Source of the DNA: Limonium bicolor
Taxonomy: Eukaryota > Streptophyta > Magnoliopsida > Caryophyllales > Plumbaginaceae
Assembly: GCA_023374045.1 (NCBI GenBank)
Contig: CM041780.1
Location: 171,736,085 to 171,800,084 of the forward strand
Length of the DNA: 64,000 bases
Direction: 5' to 3'
Made by a program: the position numbers and the translations under genes. The notes beneath the pieces are model-generated. The model was not told where the DNA came from. It saw nothing but the letters and a program-made list of their open reading frames with translations, and did no database searches. Shown here piece by piece: positions 39,141 through 51,059 of this stretch. Position 1 is the first letter of the stretch. Every line of letters starts with the position of its first letter.

Positions 39141-41224
39141 GTATATCCCCCTTAAAAGAAACTTCGCCTCGAAGTTTAAGAAAATCACTAGTAGGCACTC
39201 ACACCACTTCGGGTGTGCTAAGACAATCATAATTCCAATGAAATTCCATACCAATCCAATCCTTTATTTCCATCCATTTCCATAACAACATTCCACTCGA
39301 GATTACTCAAACTCAAAACGAACCAAGATATACCAAGACATAGCATGATGAAAATCAACAGTCACATACTGTGTCATATTGTAAGAACCAAGCACATACA
39401 AACACCTCTCATTCTGCTAATACTGTTTTCCCTTTACTAACAATGCAACAAGGCATAATCCGGATGAGATAACGAAGGAGGAGTATGCCAGCATATCCCC
39501 CTTAAAAGAGCTAAGGTACGCCCTCGTACCGCTACTAACGACACATTCAAATAATTCAACACCTTATTAACCAGCTTTGTTGTAAATTTTTATTGCACCG
39601 TTGATTTTATCTGCGATCGATATATATATATCTGTATCTCTTGATTGTTTTGTATTTGTATTTTCTTCACTGTTATAAAATTTTTATTTTATGATCCTTA
39701 TCCTTTCATTTTATGACCGGTACGAATTATATGTCCATATATGATAATTTATCATATCAATTATATTACCAAGCTATAAACCAGGTGTAACGTACTTGAG
39801 TAGTTTAAAATAATATTTCAGATAATTTAATAATCCTCAATAATCTTCCAAAATTATCTTCAAAGGTTTATTAGTCAACCATATGTTAAAACTTTATAAA
39901 ATAAATTTTGTTCTATGCAAGTATTCTTCTGATTATTAAATCTTAGTACTCCCTTAGACAATGGTGGCTTCTGTAAATACACTCTTAGTGCGACTTCTAA
40001 GATTTTATCTATGTATAAGGTTAAACTTCTAAATAAACATGAGGATTTCCAAATCTTTAAGTAACTCTCAATTTCTCACTAGATGCTCAATATTCCGAGT
40101 ATTTAAGGATCAATGATATTTAGTTTAGTGTTACTTCTCTTCACTTAATCTTTAAGTAACTTCCTTAATGGTTTTTATATTCAACAAGGGGTAGATGTTC
40201 TACCTTGAAGTACCCAAATTTTAAATTCCTTTCCTCCATATATAGGTATTTTTCACCAAATATTTAACTCAATAAATCCTTTACATGTATGAATTTAATA
40301 CTGGATATTAAGATATAAATTTAAAATTGTTCATTGTGGCTAGTAATGAAATATGCCCCGCTTAAGACTTCATGATGGTAACGTCTTACCACCAATCCTC
40401 CTCAAGTTCAACACAATCCATCACTTACGTAGAAGATTATTTACGATTAGATGACAAGGCTTGTCTAGCCCCTAAACTTCTAGAAGTGGGTGTGCACCCC
40501 CACTACTTTCAGCCTAGGAGTTCGTCGCACCAGGCACTTCCCGTAGGGTGTTAGATTTTTGTGTTTTCTTTCTAAAGTTAGCATAGAGATTTAGTGTGGT
40601 TTATGGGTTCGGGTGTATGCTACTAGTGTTGGTTAACTTAGTAATTTTCTAGACTTAAGATTTATCCAAACATTACCTTTAGGCAACAATTTGTACCAAG
40701 TAATTCTTGAGATTTATTTTCAAACTTTAAAAGAGTTGAAGTACTTTCACATAATATCAATACTAATTTAGTTATTTAAAGTTCTATTTGTATACTGTTT
40801 TCAACCAAAAGTATTCTTTAAAATTCTAGGAATTTGTGTACTAGCTTTTAAAGAATTGCATTTTTAGCAGTGTATTCTCCATGAGTATGCTTTTGAAAAA
40901 TAGCTTAATATTTGGTTTATCTCAACCAAAATCTTATCGTACTTACTATAGGATGTTCCAAACTTATATATATATATATATATATATTGTACTTTATTGT
41001 TGGAACGGTATAACCACACATCACACTCAACAGACATTCACAAAAGAAAAGTGTGTAAAGGAATCGTTCACAATTCCAAAAAGGGTTAGAAGTCGTGCCT
41101 TACTGGAGTCCTCACTTCCCAATTCTACCCCAGTTCCCCAGTTTTAAGTGCACCTATAATCTAAGTATTTCACTCGGCTTGTTTTCTCGGGTTCAGAGCG
41201 TAACTACGCTCTGATACCACTTTC
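39141..41224 (-). other. Internal region of element B, copy 2
   Basis: 2084 bp, nearly identical to 31251-33335, with polypurine tract at 39141, second module at 39491 and PBS at 41208-41219. Non-coding. Confidence 0.85.
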
Positions 41225-44200
41225 TGTAACACCCCTATAATAATAAAACAACAGCGGAAAATAAACTAAAGGTGCTACACACCATCGGGCTCCAAACACC
41301 TGATACCAACCTCACCAATTACAACCATTACAATTAACTAAGTTACGGTCTGAACTTCGAGAAAACTTAACATAAAACATAATTAATAAAAACACATTCA
41401 CTCTCCATAAACCTAATCCCATCCCAATCACTCATGCTCGTCGTGGCCACCTGTAAATCAATTTGTACCTGCAAGATGAAACCAAGCAGCCCACCCCGAG
41501 AGGGGTGAGTCAGTTCCCTGGAATGGAACTGGTACAATTCTCCAAAAACAAACTTATAAAACATCACTCTTCAAAATAAAAAGTAACATGAAAACAAACT
41601 CTTAAAAGTAAAACAGAGATAAAGCACTTCAAAACAATCAAGTTAAAGAGAAAAGAAAACAAGACAAAGATAGAGATAGAGAACTTCCAAAACAAGTCAT
41701 CCACTTAAGTAGTCACACCACATAGTTAGTAAGCATCTATTGTTGATGTTAGAACCAATTCTGGTTAAGAAGAGACAGACTCAAGTAGTCACAAGGGACT
41801 AGGAATGATATGAATACCCATAACCCGTGGTAGACAGTTTATGTCCCCACCATTTCAGAAAGCTGAATCCCATAGACAAGATATACTCAAGAATGGAATA
41901 ATTTTAACTGGGAGAGATGGCCCCCACCGCCAATCACGTCCACTAAGGACAGGGGATATACAGCCCCTCACTGTTTATCACGTCCACTAAGGACAGGGGA
42001 TATACAGCCCCTCACTGTCTATCACGTCCACTAAGGACAGGGGATATACAGCCCCTCACTGTTTAATATCAATGCCCCTATGGGCGAGGGATATACAGCC
42101 CCTGCTGTTAAATATCAATGCCCTATGGGCGAGGGATATACAGCCCCCTGCTGTTAAATATCAATGCCCCTATGGGCGAGGGATATACAGCCCCCTGCTG
42201 TTACCATTGAAAACACGCGCACGTCGAAAGAAAGATTTCCAAGATTGACCTTTTCCAAATTCCCACTAGATCACCAACTACCCAGAGCAATACCAAAACA
42301 CTCAGTCCTACAGAGTGCAGAAGCGTAAACCCTAAGCAGTCAATGTCTAACGGGACACCAAATAGAAGAAACCAATACCCAAATGAGTTCTACATCCAAG
42401 GCTCAGTTAGTCACACAAGCTGAGTTAGTCACACAACCAATTCCTTTTTAAAAATTCCTCTTTAAGTCAGTTAGCGTTTTCCAAAACATTCCACAAGTCA
42501 ATCAGCAAAAAGATCGGAGTACAAGAAATCGTACAAACATTCCATAGAGTCCAAAACACAACAAGCTGAGTACGAGAAATCGTACAAAACGTTTCATAAA
42601 GTCCAAAACACAACAAGCTGAGTACGAGAAATCGTACCTGGGTAACGCTGTAGCAGTTCTAATCAACTTGCGCAAACAATCAACAGTACTCTGAAGAATA
42701 TTAAAGGTAGTCTATCATCAATCACTTGTAGCCTATGTTACGTAAATAAACTCTACTGTTACGCCTAGTTTAGCTTAATAAAACTCCTTACTCTTATGTT
42801 ACTCAAAGTCTCAATTATCTTTTAAGCCCTCACTTAAATGTTATGTATAATCTTTGAGTTATCTGAGAACGGTATAGCCCAAGGTGGTAAGATCAAGGAA
42901 TGTATTCGATTAACATTTGCTAATTGTCCACTCCTATCCACTTTACTCATACTTAACCACAATCCTCACATTCAAGACTTTTGAGTCCTCTATATCATAA
43001 ATGTGTTTATGTTATAATTAAATCTAAGAATTTCGATAATAATCTTAAGCTCAAACCTTTATTCTTAATTTAGAATAAACATTGTATTATGACATATGAT
43101 GGACTCATCTCAGATACTATACTATTATCTCACAATGTAAAGATTATGCATTTAAACAATATCTACTAGACAACCCATTATGATTAAGTCTTTCCTTAAC
43201 TTAATTAAGATCTACATCTTGTATATTGGAATCATAATGTTGTAGATACAATTTATTATAACTTAATTGAGCCACTACACTCAATTATCATATCCTTAGT
43301 TCAGAATGACTTCCTATTATAACCGTCTAATAATCTTGCCATAAGATGTTGAATTACCTCTCATTGAAACAACTATTATAGTTAGCTTAGACTTATCGAA
43401 CCCTCACATTTAGTATTCACAAGGTACATTATTTGCTTAAATTACCTATATAATAAGGTGTTTAAATATAACCTTTTATGTATCCTTACTTACCTTTAAT
43501 CTCCTAAATGTTTTATTTTTACACACATACACTCTATAGACTATGTATAATCCTTTTGTACTAACCTTCAGTAAACTTAAGCCTTAAATACGTTTTAAAT
43601 TTTTTACAAAACCTAAAGTTTCAAAGGAATAACCTAATAAATTAATTTCCTTTATTGTATTTAGGATGGACAATATATCTACATAGGGTGGAATTTATCA
43701 GAGAATTAAATTCTGGTTCATAAGTGAAATTGTTAGTTATTTAATAAGATAATCTATTATGAAAATTCTCATATTATATTCAAATAACCTATCATTACGT
43801 CCCATTACCGTAAAGTATATCATATATCTTATGTAACTTAGTTTTATCTGACAAAAGGTTCAAAGGTTTTAAGTATCAAATTCCTATTTAAAAACCTTCC
43901 TATAAATTCTCACTACTAAATACCTCACTTAACTGTAAACTCACCTCCTAAGTATTAATAATAAATGTTATAAATGTATTTCATATGGCTTATCTAATGC
44001 CAAGAAACTTAAGGATAATTATTTAGATAAATTTCCAAATCATCGTTTAATATAGATTATATCATAATCCTTTTAATGATTCTATCTTAAAACATTAAGT
44101 TATATTTCAATACCATAAATGTTAAGAAATGATTAAATCTAGACTTACTAACCCACCTCACCTTAAGATGTAAAAGATTTTATTTATTTTATTATTGTTA

Positions 44201-47024
44201 TATATTAAGAATATTTAGATGTATAAATATTTTATTTATTTATTAATTATATAATAAGTTCTATTGTGTAAAATCTAATTACAAATATTCCTAAGTCCCA
44301 ACTTATTAATTACCTAACCAAATTATAGATTTACATTCTGGTCTTTGAAAATATATTACACACGTATTTTAATATGGTTTATATAAATCTTAGAAATCCA
44401 AGATAACTCTTTAAGCTAAATTTCATAACCACAATTCAATACTACCTATCATAATATTCTTTAATAGTATTATGTATATGTTCAGTTCAACTTATTAATT
44501 CCTTCATATTCTATTTGCTATAAGGCATTTATGTCCTTTATTTATTTATTTATCGTATATGTATACTAGGATTTATTCAAGACATTCTTTATGTAGTTTA
44601 ATTACATCTAATTATTTATATTAACTTTTACACACACCTACATCCAAAATATAGTTTACAAAAATAAAGTATTTTCCTTAGTTTCAATTAAGTATATTAA
44701 CCACCATATTATAATTAATATAAATGTAGATTAATTTAGCTCCTTGATTTAACCTAAGTTACTATTTTTTTCTTTTACATATATGTGTAAATATATATAT
44801 ATTCCATAGTTATAATTAAGAATTAACTCACATATAATATAATAAATAAATAAAATGTAGAATAATTAAATTCCTTGATTTAACATAAGTTTCTATTTAA
44901 ATCTACCATATAAGTATATATACATATATGTAAATAATTTCACTTCTCATAAAAACTAATACCTTACTGATATAAAGTGTTAATTAGTGTTCCATATTTT
45001 TCCCAGCTTAAAAAGTTCATTAACAAACCATACTTTAATTTTTGGTTACATTAAAAACCTTATATTATAGGTTATTCTTATGAAAAACTCATAAACACAA
45101 TTTTTAAAACCTTTTACCAGTGCCAAAATATCCCAAATTTAATATACAGTAACTATAACATTTTAGACATATTATAAAATTTTTATTTCATAAAAATATC
45201 TTTTTAATTTAGCCAAATAATTCCAGAAACCCGTAACTTGCAAAAATCATAACTTATGCTTGAAAACTCCAAACCATATTAATTTACATCAAAATAAACT
45301 AGATAAAATAAGGAATCTATGGTTAAAATTCCAAGTCAAAATACATTCGGGAAGATATTTAAATTAACCCAACAAGTTAAGACTATTTACTGGAATTTAC
45401 TAAAAACTTAATCTGAAACATTTAATCTCAGCCGTCCAATCCTTTAAGAACCGATCGAACGGTCCCTGAAGCCCAAGTTCATCAGCGAATTCAACTCGAC
45501 TTCGAGTACTAATTCGCGATTTTCTCTCAATCTACAGAACGAAATCGAGTGATTCTTGTTTCTATGGTTTCGAAATCAAATTTCGGTCCTAATGATACGA
45601 TTTCCCCAATTATAATGCAGTATTCATCGAATTCGATTCTGGGTTTATATTCGAATAGAGTTATAGGGTTTCGAATTCGATTCTTACAAATTCACTCAAT
45701 CTATTGCGTAATTGATACAATTGAAACGTGTTTTTGACCGATAATGTAAATAGTTTAGCATGGTAGAAGGAATTTGAAGGAAACTTACAGGAGTTGTGCG
45801 AATTGAGTGATTTCGAATTCAAAAATCTGGAAAAGTTTGAACTTGAATGTTTTCGAGGAGCTCACTTTGCAGATCTATAAGTTAAGTTCTAGATCGAATT
45901 AGAACACGTATAAGGGCTTAATCGAAAGAGGAAACTTAAATCTACATATTGATAACAAGAAATAATCCTAACTCACAACACACAGAAAGAAATCGAAGCT
46001 AGAAGTTGCGAGTTTACCTTACGTTTTCTGGAAAGAAAACTGTGATTTTATGCTGTGATGAATTCGAAACTTTAGACACCTCTCTCTTACAAACGGTTTG
46101 GAATTGGCTTTGGTCATCAACATGAAAGTTATATAGGGATTAGAGCTCTTCAAAACGAGCTAAAGAACATGGAATTTGGCTGAGAAACGAAGAAGTTATG
46201 GCTAGTCAAAGTTACCTGAATTCGAAGAGAAACTGGAAAACTGCAGCAACGGTTTTGCAGGGTGGCAACTTTGGCTCGAATTTCCGGTTGATTTAGAACG
46301 AGTTAGGGCTTGTGTGAGTTATGGTTGTTTAGAGGAAATGTAGGAGAAGGCAACAAAGAAGACGGCACTCAAAAATTCCATAAGATGAGAAAGTTATGAA
46401 GGTCACAAGATAGGGCAAAATCGGTTCCGAAAATCGTGGAGATAAAATCTAAGTGTGGGCGCGTGTGAGCTTGACACGTGGCAGATTTTAAAATTTTGGC
46501 TCAAAACTTCAATCTAGCATAACTTTGGCTAGGATGATCCGTTTTTGACGTTCTTTTTATCGATCTTCATGGTTTTCCATAACCTATTTATTGGTATAGG
46601 TTTCATGTCCTGGTTTGACCATTGTTAAAAAGTCAACTCTAGCAAGGCTTAGTAAGCTTTAAGGTTTCTAGAATTTTATATTGACTTTTATGTTTCAAAA
46701 CAATTTTCCAACACTTCCTAAAATCTTTATAATATAGTTGGAGTGTTAGAAATTTTCCCAATATTTATGGACTTATAAATATTATAAATTCATAATACTA
46801 TATAATAATATATAATAATTAGGGTTAAATAGGAGAAAACCCCTAAATAAATTTCACAATTCCATATACTATTTAATATTCATAATTCCATATAATAATT
46901 TAATATTCATAACTCCATATAATAATTTAATATTCATAATTCCATAAAATAATTTAATACTAATAGTATTATTAAAGGTTTAAAAAGAAATCCCCTAAAT
47001 TAATTTAAATTAAGGGGTATTTCA
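41225..47024 (-). repeat. LTR B3 (about 5800 bp)
   Basis: Same family as B1 and B2 but with many more 1-5 base deletions, concentrated right of about 42700, plus a small local rearrangement near 42740-42800. It is followed on the right by the polypurine tract of a third internal copy, so the array continues. Confidence 0.9.
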
Positions 47025-47217
47025 GTATATCCCCCTTAAAAGAAACTTCGCCTCGAAGTTTAAGAAAATCACTAGTAGGCACTCACACCACTTCGGGTGT
47101 GCTAAGACAATCATAATTCCAATGAAATTCCATACCAATCCAATCCTTTATTTCCATCCATTTCCATAACAACATTCCACTCGAGATTACTCAAACTCAA
47201 AACGAATCAAGATATAC
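47025..47217 (-). other. Internal region of element B, copy 3 (cut)
   Basis: 193 bp beginning at the polypurine tract and matching 31251-31443. It stops at AGATATAC where element C begins; in copies 1 and 2 the sequence continues CAAGACATAGC. TATAC (47213-47217) is the putative target duplication of C. Confidence 0.9.
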
Positions 47218-47743
47218 TGAAATACCCCCCAAACCTTAAAATGTTATTTAAACATTAAAACATGATTTATTAAGACTAAAAAGAGTCTTAGAAACATTAG
47301 TAAACAATTTAAACATAGAAAATACAAGTAATTACCTTAAAGGTTATTTAGGGCGAAAAATGCTCTAAGCTTGGGATAAGCTTGGTTAAGGCTTGATAAG
47401 CTTACCAAGACTTCATTCATATATTAATGAACATATTAAATCAATTACCAAAGAAAACCAAGCTTGAAAACAAGTTAAAACACAAAATGTGCTTTAAGGA
47501 GTCTTAAAGCACATTTTTGAAAAATTGTCTTGTAAATGAGTTTTGAGTGGCTAAATGTCCATCATTACTCTTAAATATATATGTGTACTATATAGTATAA
47601 CATTTGGGTGGCTATATCAATGGGAAATCAAAAATTTCACTTCTATGTGCCTTGTATTTGTGAATAGTAACTTTTACAAGCTAGATTATAACATATGTTG
47701 TTATAAGTAATTAAATTGACAAACAAAGACTAAAATACCCTGT

Positions 47744-47752
47744 TATATTAAG
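47744..47752 (+). promoter_or_regulatory. TATA-like box of LTR C1
   Basis: TATATTAAG about 530 bp into the LTR, in the context TGTTATATTAAGGGGGCC. LTR C2 has the better match TATATAAAG at 57976-57984. Likely U3 promoter; transcription would start a few tens of bases downstream. Confidence 0.45.
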
Positions 47753-49345
47753 GGGGCCGGTTTTTGTAGTGAGGAGTCACCAAGTATGTTAACTTGTTAA
47801 GTAAATAAATGTGACTCATAGTACTATTTGCTTTAAGACTTAAATATCTTCAAAAAGTAAGTTCTACTCATTCTCTCATTTCCCTTCCTTTCTTCATTCA
47901 CACGGTTTCCCCCTCTCTTCTTCCTTCTTCTTGCTCTCTCTCACGGTTTGGCTAGCACACCAACCCACCATTGAAACCAATCTTTGAGCTCTTGTAAAAT
48001 CTTGCTCCCTTGTCCAAATCAAAAACAAATACCACCATCTTGTTCCTCTCCTCAAGCTCTTCATCTCTATCTTCTCCAAACTTCAAGACAACCATTTCGG
48101 TGCCATGGAGTTCCACCATTGAAGGAGCTTGAGCTTGTATTTTTACATATTGTTACTCTCCTTGACTTCTAGGTAAGGAATCTCAAATAAAAACTTCATT
48201 TCCTCCTTGTTTTTGTCATGTCCGAAAATACATGTTGAAGGAGCTTTTTATGTGACTTTGTTCTAGCTTCTTTCCAACCCTTCATGGACTAGGTGGAGTC
48301 CTCTCTTCATAGACATTCAAACTCTCTTCAAAGATCAAGGTAAAACAACTACATTGATGTTTTTGAAATAATGAAAAATTAGGGTTTACAATGAGATGGA
48401 GCTTATAGCTTGAATACTCATTATAATGTTTGTATATTGTTTAGAACTTGTCAAAGAATCAAGTACTCTATCGGTTTTCTAAAGGAAACAAGAAAGAAGC
48501 TATTTTGCAAAGAGGTAAATCTACTAATTAAATGTTGTTTAATGCCTTAGGAGAAATGAGCTTATAAATGTTTATTAAACTACCTAAAGAGCAAATGGTG
48601 AATGACCTAGTAAATGTTCTCAATGAGACTAGTAAAAGGGCATATATGTTGTTGAGTGTATTTGCAGGTTAAAGGCATATATATTGTGAGGAAATTCAGT
48701 GTTTATGGTTTAAGCAATTTAAGGGCCTAAGAGCCATGCATTTTAAGGGCCTAAGTGCCATGCAAATTTAAATTATGCACTATATTGTGGTGTAGTGTAA
48801 ACTTGGTGAAGTTTTGGTGTATGAGAGTGTTCTTGGTGATTTAGTATTCTTGTGTGTTTCATGGAAAACAAAGTGTTTAGGCTTAGTAATGTTCTAGGAG
48901 AACCCATGTCAAAATTTAGGAAATATCTAAGGAGTTCTAGGTATTAATGTAAGGTTTGGTGAACTAGAAATGTTAGGAAATGACTAGGTGTTTTACTAGA
49001 GGAGAAACTATGTCTTAGAGTGTTCTAGGTAAACAAAAGGACTTGACATTAACTAGGGTTTAGGTTGGTGAGAAATAATGCTTAGAGATGATGTTAGTGG
49101 GAAAGTTTTGGGATAGTAGTTTTATAGTAAGAAACACCACTTAGGAACCTAGGAGAAAACATTGTAAGTGTTAAGTATTTTGTGAAGGAATGAGTAAAGG
49201 CTTAAGGAATTAGAAGATGAGTTTTATGTGTGTTTAGGTAGGGATTAAGATGTGTTTGAAGTGTCTAAATGAGGTTAGAACATATTAGGATATATGAGGA
49301 AAAGTTTGGAGTTGAAAGAACAAATTAAGAGGAAAATCTGTAGTG

Positions 49346-49700
49346 GGCCGACCCAGGGTCCGACCCAGTTTTGGGTCGGTCGGACCATGTTAAGCCAGCC
49401 AGAAAGTTTCGGCAATGGACCGACCCAGAGGGTTTTGGGTCGGTCGGCTTAGCTTTGGGTCGGTCGGGCAAAAATTTAACGAAGGAAATTGTTTCTGGAA
49501 TGGACCGACCCAGAGGGTTTTGGGTCGGTCGGTTTAGCTTTGGGTCGGTCGGAGAATTTCCAAAGGACGGGAAGTTTCGGCAAAGGACCGACCCATAAAG
49601 GATGGGTCGGTCGTGGGTCGGTCTAAGGTTATAGTCTGAACCAGAAAGTTACTGGAACGGACCGACCCAGGTTGGGTCGGTCGGTGGGTCGGTCGACCCT
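49346..49700 (+). repeat. Palindrome cluster GGACCGACCC/GGGTCGGTC in LTR C1
   Basis: At least eight alternating GACCGACCC and GGGTCGGTC blocks form nested inverted repeats 2.1-2.5 kb into the LTR. It ends next to an A-rich run. Repeated at 59574-59927 in LTR C2. Confidence 0.85.
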
Positions 49701-50608
49701 TAACAATAAAAAAAAAAAAAACAAAAAGGTGGCTTAAGTAGTTAAGCCTAGGGGTTATAATGAAGGTAATCAATGATGAGTTTAGGCATTAAACATGTCA
49801 TAAAATCATGTAAACACTTAGTAGAATTTGAAGTTAAATAAGTTAATTAACCACGTTACTAATGTGTTAGGATTCTCTCAAGGTGGAAACCATCGAGCAA
49901 GACCAAGGTATGGTTTTCTTGCAGTCTGTTGCCTACCGGTTTACACCGGCCTGTGTGCTGTTTGCTTTTCTGTGTGTTTACACCTTACAAGATTAAGGCA
50001 TGAAAAGAGTTTACGTTTCATATATGATGATGTATATTGTGACTCCTTCCCTTGGTGTGTCTAACAAGACCTAACTTGTTTGTGTGTTACTTAACAAGCA
50101 TTGTAACACTACAAGTGCTAACCGGGGGAGTGAGGAGTCCGGTCTGTTCCGGCCACGCGTGTGAGGACGGGGGTCGATATCATATCCGGTTCGACTCTCT
50201 TGGTGTATGTATAGGTGTTTCCAATTTGGTTTTCACCTTCCCTTAGCTTATCCAAAGCTAATTTACTGACTCACGTCGGGACAGGGGCATACATTTATTT
50301 CGGTGTGCTTGGGATCACTATATCCGACACACCTTGGGATTAAGTTAACCATTCAAATAACGGAATGGTAACGAGGTATGTAACGAGCTTAACATGGGAT
50401 TAATGAAAATCCCTAGGCTCACTTGGTATACTAACTATGATGGGATGTTCCTTTGAGAACCGTGCCTGTGGTGTTATGGATTGTTAATGTGCTATGTTAT
50501 GGTGTATAATACATGTTATATGTTGGTTGTTTAAAAATGAACTCCATGTTATCATGACAAGTGGTTTGCGCGTATCCCGGTAGCCGATGGGCTGCGCGTT
50601 AGCCATAC

Positions 50609-50658
50609 CAGCAAAGGTGCTGACCCCCTCGGGGGCTCCATATTTTTTTTTATTGCAG
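50609..50658 (+). promoter_or_regulatory. Tandem hairpins before ATTGCAG, LTR C1
   Basis: CAGCA-AAGG-TGCTG, then CCCCC-TC-GGGGG, then a run of T and ATTGCAG|GATGAG. Repeated at 60849-60898. Resembles a structured region ahead of a 3' splice site. Confidence 0.6.
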
Positions 50659-50872
50659 GATGAGACTCGAAGAGGCGGAATGGTTGTAGGTTTTAGACCA
50701 TGATACTTTTGTTTATTTTGGATGTTGGCCCGGGATGCGCCTGTGCTCCCGTGGCGTTATATTTTGGTACTGTTAGTTGACGGTGGAGGATGTTTATGTT
50801 GTAGACGGTTGTAAATTAAATACTCGGTATTAATGGTTATGGTTATGTTTGGATGTTGGGTCCTATGCTCGG

Positions 50873-50937
50873 GAGTCTGATCATCAGACCGATACGTTTG
50901 TATTTATTCAGCCTAGTTAACCACGTGGGTGGTTAAC
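50873..50937 (+). promoter_or_regulatory. GTCTGA/TCAGAC and CACGTG hairpins, LTR C1
   Basis: GTCTGA-TCA-TCAGAC at about 50875-50890 and GTTAACCAC-GTG-GGTGGTTAAC at 50916-50937, within 160 bp of the LTR end. The second contains the plant G-box core CACGTG. Confidence 0.5.
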
Positions 50938-51031
50938 GGCGTTGTAACACCATTTGTTAGTTGTGTTTAGTTGGTTATTTCCGCTGCGACTGTTATTATT
51001 GTTAGGCGCGTAGTTGGGGTGTTACAAAAAG

Positions 51032-51059
51032 TGGTATCAGAGCGAAGTATCGCTCTGAT
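51032..51059 (+). promoter_or_regulatory. Primer-binding site and hairpin, element C copy 1
   Basis: TGGTATCAGAGC (51032-51043) matches initiator tRNA-Met. ATCAGAGCGA (51036-51045) pairs perfectly with TCGCTCTGAT (51050-51059) around loop AGTA. Copy 2 is at 61273-61300. Confidence 0.9.

Larger units (their letters stand above)
25461..47217 (-). mobile_element. Element B: tandem array of a giant-LTR non-coding retrotransposon
   Basis: Three LTRs of about 5.8 kb (25461-31250, 33336-39140, 41225-47024) separated by two 2.08-kb internal regions. A third internal region starts at 47025 and is cut by element C at 47218. The repeat unit is about 7.88 kb and all copies have the same orientation. Each internal copy has a PBS on the right and a polypurine tract on the left, so every junction is a proper LTR-internal junction. 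No gag or pol is recognisable. This order is expected from unequal recombination between LTRs or internal regions, or from misassembly. The left flank AGTCT (25456-25460) is the putative target duplication. Confidence 0.88.
47218..51026 (+). repeat. LTR C1 of element C (3809 bp)
   Basis: TGAAATACCCC start, GGTGTTACA end, followed by a PBS. Contains a TATA-like box, a series of AGGTAA donor-like sites, a palindrome cluster, tandem hairpins, and CAGACC and CACGTG hairpins. Closely matches LTR C2, differing mainly in single-base indels. Confidence 0.93.
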
